Made by a program: the position numbers and the translations under genes | In this document: positions 1 to 9,203 of the stretch, in pieces | Layout of the letters: each line of letters opens with the position of its first letter | How positions within the stretch are numbered: the first letter of the stretch is position 1 | NCBI RefSeq assembly: GCF_024172125.1 | Contig: NZ_JAMZEA010000003.1 | Location: forward strand, 248,001 to 312,000 | Direction: 5' to 3' | DNA length: 64,000 bases | Origin: Actinomadura rupiterrae | Lineage (GTDB): Bacteria; Actinomycetota; Actinomycetes; Streptosporangiales; Streptosporangiaceae | Notes under the pieces: model-generated | Databases searched by the model: none | What the model saw: only the letters and a program-made list of their open reading frames with translations | Told to the model about the DNA's origin: nothing

Positions 1-813
1 AAACCACGCGGCCGTCACCCCCTGCCCACGCATGAGGATCAGGTAAACGAATCCGTCCCCGACCGTGGACAGCCCCAACAGGAACGCAGCACAGGTCAAG
101 CGACGCACAGCAGGCAGCCGCAACAACCCGACAGCAGCACGCCCCGAAACCGCGGCACGCGACGGCGGCGACGCGGACGCCTCCGCAGGCTTCTCGCGGA
201 CGGTCAAGAAGAGCAGCAGCACTCCTGCGCACGCGATACAGAAGCTCGTCGTGAACAGGGCATCGAACGTCCGCGCTGTAGCCGCCCCCATGAGCGTGAG
301 GAGCCCGAGCGCGACGAGCGGCCCGGCGAACGCACCCGCGCTGTCCATCGCGCGGTGGACGCCGAACGCGCGGCCGAGGCGCGCCTCCGGCGTGGCCGCG
401 GTGATCATCGCGTCCCGGGGCGCGGTGCGCAGGCCCTTGCCGAGCCGGTCGGCGACGATCACCGCGCCGATCGCCGGGACGGACGCGCCCGCCGCCACGA
501 GCCCCAGTTTCGCGACGGCGGACACGCCGTACCCGGCCCCCGCGACGCCCTTGCGCCGGCGCGTCCGGTCGGCGACGTAGCCGCCGGCGACGCGCAGCAG
601 GGCGGTCGCGCCGGTGTACATGCCGTCCATGACGCCGTAGACGACCGGTCCCATCTGCAGGGTGAGGACCAGGTACAGGGGCAGTACCGCGGTGACCATC
701 TCGGACGAGACGTCCGTGACGAGGCTGACCGCGCCGAGCGCGAGGACGGTCGGGCCGACCGCGGCGCCCGCCCGCGGCCCGACCCGCCGCAGCCCGATCG
801 TGGACAGGTACAT
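1..813 (-). CDS. MFS transporter, N-terminal part (cut by the left edge)
   Basis: The frame is open from an ATG at 813 to the window edge, giving 271 residues with no stop. Hydrophobic helices and the loop sequence ADRTRRRKGVAGAGYG between helices 2 and 3 resemble major facilitator efflux proteins, which are proton-driven exporters in the inner membrane. About six helices are visible, so roughly half of a usual 400-residue transporter is present. The gene starts 79 bp downstream of the secreted phosphoesterase on the same strand and may share its transcript. The substrate cannot be told from sequence. The call as MFS is firm, the start is probable. Confidence 0.8.
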   Translation of the reverse strand, partial: MYLSTIGLRRVGPRAGAAVGPTVLALGAVSLVTDVSSEMVTAVLPLYLVLTLQMGPVVYGVMDGMYTGATALLRVAGGYVADRTRRRKGVAGAGYGVSAVAKLGLVAAGASVPAIGAVIVADRLGKGLRTAPRDAMITAATPEARLGRAFGVHRAMDSAGAFAGPLVALGLLTLMGAATARTFDALFTTSFCIACAGVLLLFLTVREKPAEASASPPSRAAVSGRAAVGLLRLPAVRRLTCAAFLLGLSTVGDGFVYLILMRGQGVTAAWF

Positions 814-892
814 GCGCCCTCCCGCGCGTGGAGCGGCCGGCGGCCGGCGGCGGCGCGCGCCGGCCGGCCACCGGCCGGGTCGGGACGGCGGG

Positions 893-1822
893 TCAGCCGG
901 CGGTCCAGAAGTCGGTCAGGGGCGTGCGGCTCGCGGCCGAGCCGAGAGCGGGCAGGCCGTACAGGTCCTCCAGCGTGCGCAGCAGCGTGTAGTGGTCGAT
1001 CTGCGTGCCCGAGGCGTACCCGGGCTTCACGTACTGGCCGCCGAACGAGGTGTAGATCTGGTTGACGGAGGTGAAGTTGTCCTCGTCGAACGTGGCGACG
1101 AGCAGGCTGTTGTGGGTCCGGGCCCACTGGACGTAGCCGTCCAGGTGGTTCTTCAGCCAGGTGTCGCCCGTCTTGATGGAGCAGTCGTGCATGTCGTCGC
1201 ACATGTTCGGGATGACGAACGACAGCGTCGGCAGCTTGGTGTAGTCGGTCGGGAAGGACGAGAACGGCACGTTGTAGGACGCGCCGCTCACGGTCGGGAA
1301 GCTCGCCCACGGCGCGTGCTTGCGGGCGTAGTTCCCGCTGGTGCATCCGGTGTACCCGGCGCTCGGCAGGCTCTCCGAGTAGCCCTTGAACGACAGGCCC
1401 GCGCTGATGAGCTGCTGCCCGAGGTTGTCGCCCGTCAGGTTCGTGCACGTGTCGCCGGTGACGCCGTGCTGCGAGCCGGAGAACAGGCCGATGTAGTTCG
1501 GCTGGCTGGGATGCGTCAGCCCGAACGAGTTGGTGGACAGCGTGCCCGCCTTCGACAGCGAGTTGAGGTAGGGCGCACTGGAGCTGCCGTTGACGCTGCT
1601 GTAGTTCTTGTTCTCGAACATGACCACGATGACGTGGTCGGGCCGGTGCACGGCGGCCGGCGCGGCACCGCGCGCGGACGCCGGAGCGGGAGCGGGGGCG
1701 ACCGCGGCGGCGGGGACGGCGGCGCGCGGGCTCGCCGAGCCCTGGTTCGCCACCACGGCGGTCGCCGCCGCCGCGGTGGCCGCGGCGGCGAGGGTCAGCG
1801 CCGCGAGTCGGGTCGGACGCAT
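893..1822 (-). CDS. secreted phosphoesterase / acid phosphatase-like protein
   Basis: The 309-residue product starts with MRPTRLAALTLAAAATAA, a classic export signal, and an AGGAGG ribosome site lies just upstream of the chosen ATG, so the longer upstream start is rejected. After an Ala/Pro-rich stretch come VIVVMFENKNY, THPSQPNYIGLFSGS and LLVATFDEDN. These match the metal-dependent phosphoesterase family that includes bacterial phospholipase C and acid phosphatase AcpA. The likely role is release of phosphate from phosphoesters outside the cell. Four to six Cys in the mature part would fit disulfides in an exported enzyme. A TGTCA-type motif upstream (1897-1909) resembles repeats before the neighbouring regulator gene. 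Confidence 0.85.
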   Translation of the reverse strand: MRPTRLAALTLAAAATAAAATAVVANQGSASPRAAVPAAAVAPAPAPASARGAAPAAVHRPDHVIVVMFENKNYSSVNGSSSAPYLNSLSKAGTLSTNSFGLTHPSQPNYIGLFSGSQHGVTGDTCTNLTGDNLGQQLISAGLSFKGYSESLPSAGYTGCTSGNYARKHAPWASFPTVSGASYNVPFSSFPTDYTKLPTLSFVIPNMCDDMHDCSIKTGDTWLKNHLDGYVQWARTHNSLLVATFDEDNFTSVNQIYTSFGGQYVKPGYASGTQIDHYTLLRTLEDLYGLPALGSAASRTPLTDFWTAG

Positions 1823-1953
1823 CGGGGGACCTCCTGCGGGGAGCGGGCTGGAGACCCCAGGTGTAACCCGCCCGTCCCGTCCGCGATGTCCCACTTCCGC
1901 CACTGACAAGAATTCGCCACACGCCGGCCCGCGGACCTTGCCCGCGTCGGCGG

Positions 1954-3096
1954 TCAGAGCCAGCCGTTGCGGGCGGCGTGCAGGGCCAGCTGGAAGCGGC
2001 TCAGCGACCCGGCGCGCGTGTTGAGCTGCTCAAGGTGCCGTGAGAGCGTCCGCCGGCTGATACCGAGCAGTTCGGCGATGGTCTCGTCCGTGACGCCGGT
2101 GGCGAGGAGTTCCAGGATGCGGCGCTGCATCGGGTTCAGCGCGGCGGGGGCGCGGTCGTCCCGGTGCATGGGCAGCGCGACCCGCCAGGACGTCTCGAAC
2201 AGGCCGATCAGCGCGGACAGCAGGCTGGACGGGTGGACGAGCAGCAGCGAGTCGTTCACCTCGGCCTCGACGAAGGACATCGACACCAGCGCCAGCCGGC
2301 CGTCGAAGACGGTCAGCTTCACCGGGACGGCGGGCAGCACCCGCGCCTTCTCCCCGGCCGCGACGCAGGGCCGGATGTTGACGCCGTAGTACGCGGAGTC
2401 CTCGACGGCCGACTTGGAGTAGACGACCCGGTACTCCACCCCCCTGGCGAGGTTCTCGATCTCGACCGGGTTCGCGCCGCGGCGGGTGTGGTACGGCGGG
2501 GAGTCGAACCGCAGGACGCTGCTCTCGACGGCCTCCTCGATGTTCCAGATGCGCTCGGCGATCGCCGTCCCGGTCACGACCTCCACCAGGTCGTGGGTGG
2601 CCTGCGGGCTGACCGAGCGCCGGTAGTCCCGGTAGGCGTTGGCCGCCGCGAGGTGCGCCCGGCGCAGCTCGGCCGTCCGGGCGTGCGCGAGATGCTCCAG
2701 CGCGATGGACGGCTCGACCGGCGCATGCTCGACCTCCGTCCCCGCGCCCCCCTCCCCGGACGCCTCGGACGTCCCGCTCGTTACGGCCACCTCGCCCGAA
2801 GTTCCGGACGTCCCAGACACCTCGCTAGACGTTCCGGCCGTTCCGGACGCCTCGCCCGAAGTTCCGGACGCGCCGGACACCTCGCTGGACGTCCCAGCAG
2901 CGGTGACGAGGCCCAGGGAGCGCAGTTCGCCGAGGCGGCGCGCCACGTCGGGGACGTCGTCGGGGGCGCGGCCGAGCTCCTTGGCCAGCCGGACGGCGTC
3001 ACCCGGGCCGGTCGCGAGCAGCGCCAGGTAGATCTCGGCCTGCGGGCGGGAGAGCCCGAGCCTGCACAGATGGGTGGACAGGTCCGCGTCGTGCAC
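1954..3096 (-). CDS. TrmB/LuxR-like transcriptional regulator with repeat insert
   Basis: This 380-residue protein has a TrmB-like winged helix at the N-terminus (about residues 8-66, LGLSRPQAEIYLALLATGPG) and a LuxR-type helix-turn-helix at the C-terminus (about 318-378, with ATGVTDETIAELLGISRRT). The middle, about 130-310, looks like the ligand or phospholipase-D-like region of such actinobacterial regulators. Between residues 68 and 117 sits a Thr/Ser/Gly-rich tract made of 20-residue repeats, which is not part of the family core. The gene lies upstream of the phosphoesterase on the same strand, 131 bp apart. Three TGTCA-type repeats upstream suggest autoregulation. The target is not known. 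Confidence 0.85.
   Translation of the reverse strand: MHDADLSTHLCRLGLSRPQAEIYLALLATGPGDAVRLAKELGRAPDDVPDVARRLGELRSLGLVTAAGTSSEVSGASGTSGEASGTAGTSSEVSGTSGTSGEVAVTSGTSEASGEGGAGTEVEHAPVEPSIALEHLAHARTAELRRAHLAAANAYRDYRRSVSPQATHDLVEVVTGTAIAERIWNIEEAVESSVLRFDSPPYHTRRGANPVEIENLARGVEYRVVYSKSAVEDSAYYGVNIRPCVAAGEKARVLPAVPVKLTVFDGRLALVSMSFVEAEVNDSLLLVHPSSLLSALIGLFETSWRVALPMHRDDRAPAALNPMQRRILELLATGVTDETIAELLGISRRTLSRHLEQLNTRAGSLSRFQLALHAARNGWL
2746..2895 (-). repeat. in-frame 60-bp tandem repeat inside the regulator gene
   Basis: Residues 68-117 of the regulator consist of two 20-residue copies of GTSSEVSGxSGTSGEAxxTx and a partial third. The DNA repeats with a 60-bp period, so the frame is kept. It forms a flexible linker between the N-terminal winged helix and the sensor part. 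Confidence 0.85.
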
Positions 3097-3473
3097 CGCG
3101 ACACCTCCGGTGGGGGCGGCCGGAAGGCACCGCCGGGCACCGGGCAGGAGTGGCGGACCGGCGGCTCACGCACATCGTGACACGCCCGCCCCCCGCGTGA
3201 CAGATGCGCGCCCCTCCGCCCCGCGTATGACAAGTGCGTGCCCCGCGCCGGGCGCGGCAGACGCGCGAAGCTCCGTGCCCTTCTGCGCCATTGGCCGCTG
3301 TGCGCCACCATGACCGGCGCGCCTGGAGTACACCGGTCTGGCGCTCGGTGTCGCGAGGGTCAGCGCTTCTCCCCATCGGCCGTGAGGCGGCCCTCCCCCT
3401 GCCTCCGGCCGGGCGGCCGGTCCCGGCCCCGCTCCGGGACCGGCCGCCGCCCGCCGCCTGCGACCCGCAGGGG
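3097..3473. other. intergenic region upstream of the TrmB/LuxR-like gene
   Basis: No gene is supported here. The region separates the start of the regulator gene from the end of ychF, both on the minus strand, so it must hold the regulator's promoter and the end of the ychF transcript. Three TGTCA-type repeats lie at 3176-3232. The part from 3400 to 3470 is very GC-rich and pairs with itself (GGGCGGCCGGTCCCGG and CCGGGACCGGCCGCCC), a possible end signal for ychF. Confidence 0.6.
3176..3232. promoter_or_regulatory. three TGTCA-type direct repeats, candidate operator
   Basis: On the minus strand the sequence reads TTGTCATACGCGG, then CTGTCACGCGGGG, then GTGTCACGATG, at about 80-136 bp upstream of the regulator start. 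A related TTGTCAGTGGCGG lies upstream of the phosphoesterase gene (1897-1909). Shared motifs at both genes suggest one regulator acts on both; this is inference. Confidence 0.4.
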
Positions 3474-4565
<1,092 letters not shown>

Positions 4566-4631
4566 GGGCGCCAAGTTTATGGGCCCCGGCGGCCACTCGG
4601 TTACGTGGCCGCGTCCGGGACCGGTACGGGA

Positions 4632-5723
4632 CTAGGCGTTGGCCAGAAACTCGGCTATATGCCGGAAGGCGGCCTTGCCCTCCGGGACGTACTCGCAGAA
4701 CACCGGGAAGACGTGCACGAGGCCGTTCCACTCCTGGTAGACGCTGTCCACACCGGCGGCCTTGGCGCGCTCGTGCGCCTCACGCGTGTCGTCCCTGAGA
4801 ATCTCGCTACCGGACGCCACGAACAGCATCGGCGGCAGGCCCGTCAGGTCTGCGCGCGCGGGGGCGTAGAGCGGGTCGTCCTCCGGCTTGCCGTTGCAGA
4901 AGTCACGTCCGAGCCAGGCGAGCTTCTTGGCAGGGATGAGGTAGTCGGTGCGGGCGTTCGTGCGGTGCGAGTCGGCATCGCAGAGGAGGTCCACCCATGG
5001 GGAGAGGCACACCGCCGCCTTGGGGAGAGGCAGTTCGCGCTCTTTCAGGGCCAGCAGTAGGGCCAGGGTCAGGTGGCCCCCGGCGGAGTCTCCCCCTACG
5101 ACGATGTCCTCCGGCTTGTAGCCGCGTCCTAGCAGGAACTCGTAGGCGGTGACCGCGTCCTCTAGGGCGTCCGCCGGGGTGTGCTTGGGCGCGAGCCTGT
5201 AGTCGAGGGCCAGGACGGCCCGTCCGGTGGACGCCGACAAGCGCCAGTTGAACGGCCGGTACAGGCCCGGGCTGCCGAAGAAGTAGCCGCCGCCGTGCAG
5301 GTAGAGGAAGACCTTGTCCTCGTCGGGCGCGCCCGCGCGCACCCACTCCGCTGTGCAGGCGCCCAGCTCCTGGGGCTCGACCGTCACGCCGCGCGGGAGC
5401 GCCCCGGTGTGGACCAGCAGGCTCGACAGGCGGTGGACGAGCAGCAGCCCGGCGTCGGTGGACGGGCTGTACGCCCACAGGTTCCGTCCGATCGCCCGGA
5501 TGAACTGGTTGGCCACGCGCGCCCGGAGGGTCGGCGGGCCGCCCGGCTCCAGCGCGAGGACGCGGGCGATCCGGCGCTCGACCCGGGTCGTCGCCACCAC
5601 CCGGACGGTCCGGCGCGCGGGAACCGCGCCCGGTTCGGCGGGAGAGGCGGCGGCGGGGATGCCCGACGTGTCGGCGGGGACGTCGGGGGCCGAGTCGGGG
5701 GCGGGACCGGAGGCGGTCGGCAT
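4632..5723 (-). CDS. alpha/beta hydrolase of the hormone-sensitive-lipase type
   Basis: The 363-residue protein carries the HSL-family marks: oxyanion motif YLHGGGYFFGS, nucleophile elbow GGDSAGGHL, an acid residue in SEILRDDTREAHERAK, and a catalytic His in NGLVHVFPVF. Such enzymes cleave short- or medium-chain esters, in the cytosol or at the membrane. The first 45 residues are Ala/Pro-rich and poorly conserved. An in-frame ORF runs much farther upstream but overlaps rmuC. I chose the ATG at 5723 because GAGGAG sits 8 bases before it. The gene is divergent from rmuC across 132 bp that includes an A/T-rich patch at 5752-5780 (likely promoter). The substrate is unknown. Confidence 0.9.
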   Translation of the reverse strand: MPTASGPAPDSAPDVPADTSGIPAAASPAEPGAVPARRTVRVVATTRVERRIARVLALEPGGPPTLRARVANQFIRAIGRNLWAYSPSTDAGLLLVHRLSSLLVHTGALPRGVTVEPQELGACTAEWVRAGAPDEDKVFLYLHGGGYFFGSPGLYRPFNWRLSASTGRAVLALDYRLAPKHTPADALEDAVTAYEFLLGRGYKPEDIVVGGDSAGGHLTLALLLALKERELPLPKAAVCLSPWVDLLCDADSHRTNARTDYLIPAKKLAWLGRDFCNGKPEDDPLYAPARADLTGLPPMLFVASGSEILRDDTREAHERAKAAGVDSVYQEWNGLVHVFPVFCEYVPEGKAAFRHIAEFLANA

Positions 5724-5855
5724 GGCCACTCCTCGCGAGGGGGACGTAAGGGATCTAACTAACAATGAGTCTAATAGTCCGGACATCGCGGGCGGCTCGC
5801 CGGGGGAACGGCGCGTCGCGCCGGTGCGCACCGGTTCCGCTGCCACGATTGGCGG

Positions 5856-7187
5856 ATGGATCCCGCGCTGCTCGTCGGCCTGCTCATCGGGGCCGCCCTC
5901 GGCGTGGTGGTCGGGTACGCCCTCGCCACGAGCCGCCAGGGTGCGCTGATCGCCCGCGCGAAGGCGGCCGAGGAGAAGCTCGCCTACGCCGAGGACCGGA
6001 TGGCCGAGCACTTCGAGAACCTGTCCGCCAAGGCCCTGGACGCGTCCAACCAGCGGTTCCTCGAACTGGCCGACGCCCGGCTCAAGGTCGCCGGCGCCGA
6101 GGCGGCGGGCGAGCTGGACCGCCGCAGGCAGGCCGTGGAGCACCTGGTCGCGCCGCTCCGCGAGACCCTCGCCAAGGTCGAGGAGCAGCTCCGCGAGGTC
6201 GAGACCGGACGCCGCGAGTCGCACGCCATGCTCGCCAAGCAGGTCGAGTTCGTCCGGCAGAGCGGCGAGCAGCTCCGCACCGAGACGCGCACCCTCGTGC
6301 GCGCGCTACAGCGGCCCGAAGCGCGCGGACGCTGGGGCGAACTCCAGCTCCGCCGCGTGGTCGAGCTAGCCGGAATGACCCACCACTGCGATTTCGACGA
6401 GCAGGCCAGCTCCACCACGGAGAACGGCGTGATCCGGCCAGATCTGGTCGTCCGCCTGGCGGGCGGCAAGAACATCGTCGTGGACAGCAAAGTCTCACTC
6501 GCCGCCTATCTGGAGGCCGCTTCCACGGGCGACGCGTCCGCCGAGCGCGACCGGCTGGACGCGCACGCGCGGCACATCCGCGACCACGTGGACCGGCTCG
6601 CCGCCAAGAGCTACTGGCAGGGGTTCAGCCCGACGCCGGAGTTCGTCGTCCTGTTCGTCCCCGGGGAGGCGTTCCTCGCGCCCGCGCTCGACCGCGACCC
6701 GGCGCTACTGGAGTACGCGATGCGGCGGCGCGTCCACATCGCCACCCCGACCACGCTGATCACCATGCTGCGCACCGCGTCCTACGCCTGGCAGCAGGAG
6801 GCCCTCTCGCGCAACGCCCGCGCCGTGTTCGACCTGGGCAAGGAGCTGTACGAGCGGCTCGGCACCATGGGCCGCCACGTGGACGAGCTGGGCCGCACCC
6901 TCACCGGGGCCGTCCGCGCCTACAACCGGACGGTCGGCTCGCTGGAGACGCGCGTCCTGGTGACCGCGCGGAAGCTGAACGAGCTGGGCGTGGTGGAGGA
7001 CAGGCTGGAAGCCCCCGCCCCCGTCGAGGACGGCCCCCGCCCCCTGTCCGCGGCCGAGTTCGCCCCGGAAAACGATCTTCGCGAGGAGACGCGCGCGCAC
7101 GAGCGGCCCGACCCGGCCGCGGAAGCGGTAGGTTTCGGCGGACGGGCCATCCCTGATCAGACTGATCGGCGAGAGAGGTGGCAATGA
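5856..7187 (+). CDS. rmuC: DNA recombination protein RmuC homologue
   Basis: The 443-residue protein starts with one membrane segment (residues 4-25, LLVGLLIGAALGVVVGYALA), followed by a long charged coiled-coil (about 30-135). The RmuC nuclease-like domain then spans about 140-385, with ARGRWGELQLRRVVELAGM and VVDSKVSLAAYLEA. RmuC proteins limit recombination at inverted repeats and are placed in the PD-(D/E)xK superfamily. The D and K of VVDSKV fit that active site. The stop overlaps the next start in an ATGA junction, so the DUF6542 gene is translationally coupled. The start has only a weak GGCGG ribosome signal. Confidence 0.93.
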   Translation: MDPALLVGLLIGAALGVVVGYALATSRQGALIARAKAAEEKLAYAEDRMAEHFENLSAKALDASNQRFLELADARLKVAGAEAAGELDRRRQAVEHLVAPLRETLAKVEEQLREVETGRRESHAMLAKQVEFVRQSGEQLRTETRTLVRALQRPEARGRWGELQLRRVVELAGMTHHCDFDEQASSTTENGVIRPDLVVRLAGGKNIVVDSKVSLAAYLEAASTGDASAERDRLDAHARHIRDHVDRLAAKSYWQGFSPTPEFVVLFVPGEAFLAPALDRDPALLEYAMRRRVHIATPTTLITMLRTASYAWQQEALSRNARAVFDLGKELYERLGTMGRHVDELGRTLTGAVRAYNRTVGSLETRVLVTARKLNELGVVEDRLEAPAPVEDGPRPLSAAEFAPENDLREETRAHERPDPAAEAVGFGGRAIPDQTDRRERWQ

Positions 7188-7762
7188 GTACTTCGTCGGT
7201 TCGTGAGGCGCCGGACGGCGCCGCGGCAGGGGGTCCAGTGCGCCGGAACGCCTCCTCGCGGCGGGCGCCGCGACCCGCCGCCCCGGCCGGGCCGGTCACC
7301 CTCACCGGACGCGGCGGCGTGGCGCTCGTCCTCGCCGCGGCCCTGCTCGGCGCGCTGCTGGCCCGCTGGGTCGGGGTCGGGATGCTCGCCGGGGGCCTGT
7401 TCATCGCGGGCTGCGTGCTCGCCGCGCTGCTGACCCGCCCGGCCGACCTGCCGACGCTGGTCGTCAGCCCGCCGCTGGCCTGCTTCGCCGCCACGGTCGT
7501 CGCCGAGCTCGCCGCCGACGACGGCCCGCTCACCCGGACGATGTCGCTGGGCCTGCTCGCCGCGCTCGCCGCTATCGCGCCGTGGCTGTTCGCCGGGACG
7601 CTGATCGCGGTCGCCATCGCCGTCCCGCGCGGCCTGCCCGGCGCCTTCGGCGACCTGCGCGCGCGCCTGGCCCGCGGCCGCACCCTCGCCGAGGACGACG
7701 ACGTCGACCCCGTCCGCTGGGAGGAACCGAGCCGCCCCCTCCCCCACGGCGACGTCGACTGA
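7184..7762 (+). CDS. DUF6542 membrane protein
   Basis: The 192-residue protein has about 45 charged, disordered residues and then four hydrophobic helices (about 45-130). These hold LPTLVVSPPLACFAATVVAEL, a pattern of the actinobacterial DUF6542 family. The ATG overlaps the rmuC stop in ATGA with GAGAGAGG before it. An alternative GTG two codons earlier is less likely. Mycobacteria have a protein of this type (Rv1111c) between the ispH and ychF orthologues, so the position supports the call. Its molecular role is not known. Confidence 0.8.
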   Translation: MSTSSVREAPDGAAAGGPVRRNASSRRAPRPAAPAGPVTLTGRGGVALVLAAALLGALLARWVGVGMLAGGLFIAGCVLAALLTRPADLPTLVVSPPLACFAATVVAELAADDGPLTRTMSLGLLAALAAIAPWLFAGTLIAVAIAVPRGLPGAFGDLRARLARGRTLAEDDDVDPVRWEEPSRPLPHGDVD

Positions 7763-7804
7763 CCAACACCCGGCGGCAACCGCAACCGGCGCGAACGCGT
7801 TAAC

Positions 7805-7844
7805 AACCGTGCGGGACGAAGCCGAAGGCGAGCCCCGCACGGTT
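7805..7844. terminator. inverted repeat between convergent genes
   Basis: An 11-bp perfect stem, AACCGTGCGGG (7805-7815) with CCCGCACGGTT (7834-7844), lies 43 bp after the DUF6542 gene. It is well placed to end the rmuC transcript. No T-run follows, as is common in high-GC actinobacteria. Confidence 0.7.
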
Positions 7845-7877
7845 GATCGCGAAGCGATGCCGCGTTCGCACGAGCAT

Positions 7878-7919
7878 CCGGGCCGCGCCCCGAGCCGCTA
7901 GGCGAGGGACGCGGCCCGG
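7878..7919. terminator. second inverted repeat, downstream of ispH
   Basis: A 10-bp perfect stem, CCGGGCCGCG (7878-7887) with CGCGGCCCGG (7910-7919), starts 8 bp after the ispH stop on the minus strand. It probably ends ispH transcription. Confidence 0.65.
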
Positions 7920-7927
7920 AGGCTCAA

Positions 7928-8887
7928 TCAAGCACTGCGAAGATCCTTGCGGAGTTCGTGGGGGAGGGCGAAGCGCATGCTTTCCTGGACGGACTCGATC
8001 TCCTCGACCTCGCCGTAGCCGCGCTCGGCGAGCCAGGCGAGGACGCCGCTGACCAGCTCCTCCGGGACGGACGCGCCGGAGGTGACGCCGACCGTGGTCA
8101 CGCCCTCCAGCCAGCCCTCGTCGATCTGGTCGGGGTAGTCGACCAGGCGGGCGTCGTCGGCGCCGTGCTCCTTGGCCACCTCGACCAGCCGCACCGAGTT
8201 GGACGAGTTGGTCGAGCCGACCACGATCACCAGGTCGGACCGGGCGGCCATCTGCTTGACCGCGACCTGCCGGTTCTGGGTGGCGTAGCAGATGTCGTCG
8301 GACGGCGGGTCCATCAGCTTGGGGAAGCGCTCGCGCAGCTTCTCGACCGTCGCGATCGTCTCGTCCACCGAGAGGGTGGTCTGGGACAGCCAGGCGACCT
8401 TCTCCGGGTCGCGGACGACGACGTTGGCGACGTCGCCCGGGCCGTCCACCAGGTGGATGTGGTCGGGGGCCTCGCCGGTCGTGCCGATGACCTCCTCGTG
8501 CCCCTCGTGCCCGATGAGCAGGATGTCGTAGTCGTCCTTGGCGAACCGGACGGCCTCCTTGTGGACCTTGGTCACCAGCGGGCACGTGGCGTCGATGGTG
8601 CGCAGGCTCAGCCCGCGCGCCTCCTCGTGCACCACGGGGGCGACGCCGTGCGCGGAGAACACCACGATCGCGCCCTCCGGGACCTCCTCGGTCTCGTCCA
8701 CGAAGACCGCGCCGCGCTCCTCCAGCGTCCGGACGACGTGCACGTTGTGCACGATCTGCTTGCGCACGTAGATCGGCGCCCCGTACTTCTCCAGGGCGAT
8801 CTCGACCGTCTGGACGGCCCGGTCGACCCCGGCGCAGTAACCGCGCGGTTTGGCGAGCAGGACACGGCGCTGGCTGGTGGAGGTCAT
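7928..8887 (-). CDS. ispH: 4-hydroxy-3-methylbut-2-enyl diphosphate reductase IspH
   Basis: This 319-residue enzyme performs the last step of the MEP isoprenoid pathway, reducing HMBPP to IPP and DMAPP with an iron-sulfur cluster. The three cluster ligands are visible: C18 ([11 protein letters not shown]), C102 (IDATCPLV) and C200 ([11 protein letters not shown]). So are the substrate His residues near 48 and 80 and the HEGHEE motif near 127-132. The window translation starts 15 codons earlier, but I chose the ATG at 8887: the TACGAT box at 8894-8899 ends 6 nt before it, a leaderless layout seen also at xseA and xseB. Length and motifs are normal for the family. Confidence 0.97.
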   Translation of the reverse strand: MTSTSQRRVLLAKPRGYCAGVDRAVQTVEIALEKYGAPIYVRKQIVHNVHVVRTLEERGAVFVDETEEVPEGAIVVFSAHGVAPVVHEEARGLSLRTIDATCPLVTKVHKEAVRFAKDDYDILLIGHEGHEEVIGTTGEAPDHIHLVDGPGDVANVVVRDPEKVAWLSQTTLSVDETIATVEKLRERFPKLMDPPSDDICYATQNRQVAVKQMAARSDLVIVVGSTNSSNSVRLVEVAKEHGADDARLVDYPDQIDEGWLEGVTTVGVTSGASVPEELVSGVLAWLAERGYGEVEEIESVQESMRFALPHELRKDLRSA

Positions 8888-9203
8888 GCCTCTATCGTAC
8901 GAGCCGTCCCAGGGGGCCCGAACCGCCCGCACGGGGGCATCGCGCCCCCACGCGACCCAACTCTCACCCCGGCGCCGGACGCACCGCCCGTCCTGCCCGC
9001 TCCGGGCCGGGGAAGCCCATGTGAAGCCCGCTGCCCGCGCCGCGGAGGCGGCACTGTGACCCAGCCCACGGCCTTCTTGGACGGAAATCCATTAAGGCGG
9101 GGTGACCGTTATCGCACCGATGCGGCAAAGTTGTGGTGGACAGACGGTGCACACCCAACCGGCCCCGGCCAGGCCGGCTGGGGCAGCAGGAGGAGTGACA
9201 ACG
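8888..9203. other. intergenic region between divergent ispH and the Rv1109c-like gene
   Basis: No gene is supported. The left end holds the ispH promoter box TACGAT (8894-8899, minus strand). A hairpin GGGGGC-ATCGC-GCCCCC lies at 8933-8949. The right end has a less GC-rich stretch (about 9080-9135, with CATTAAGG and a TTGTGG) that may hold the promoter of the rightward gene, and AGGAGG at 9189-9194. Confidence 0.55.

Noticed and set aside
662-1906. 414-codon plus-strand frame opposite the phosphoesterase gene
   Set aside because: It is antisense to a gene with signal peptide, ribosome site and family motifs; its product is Arg/Gly-rich with no domain.
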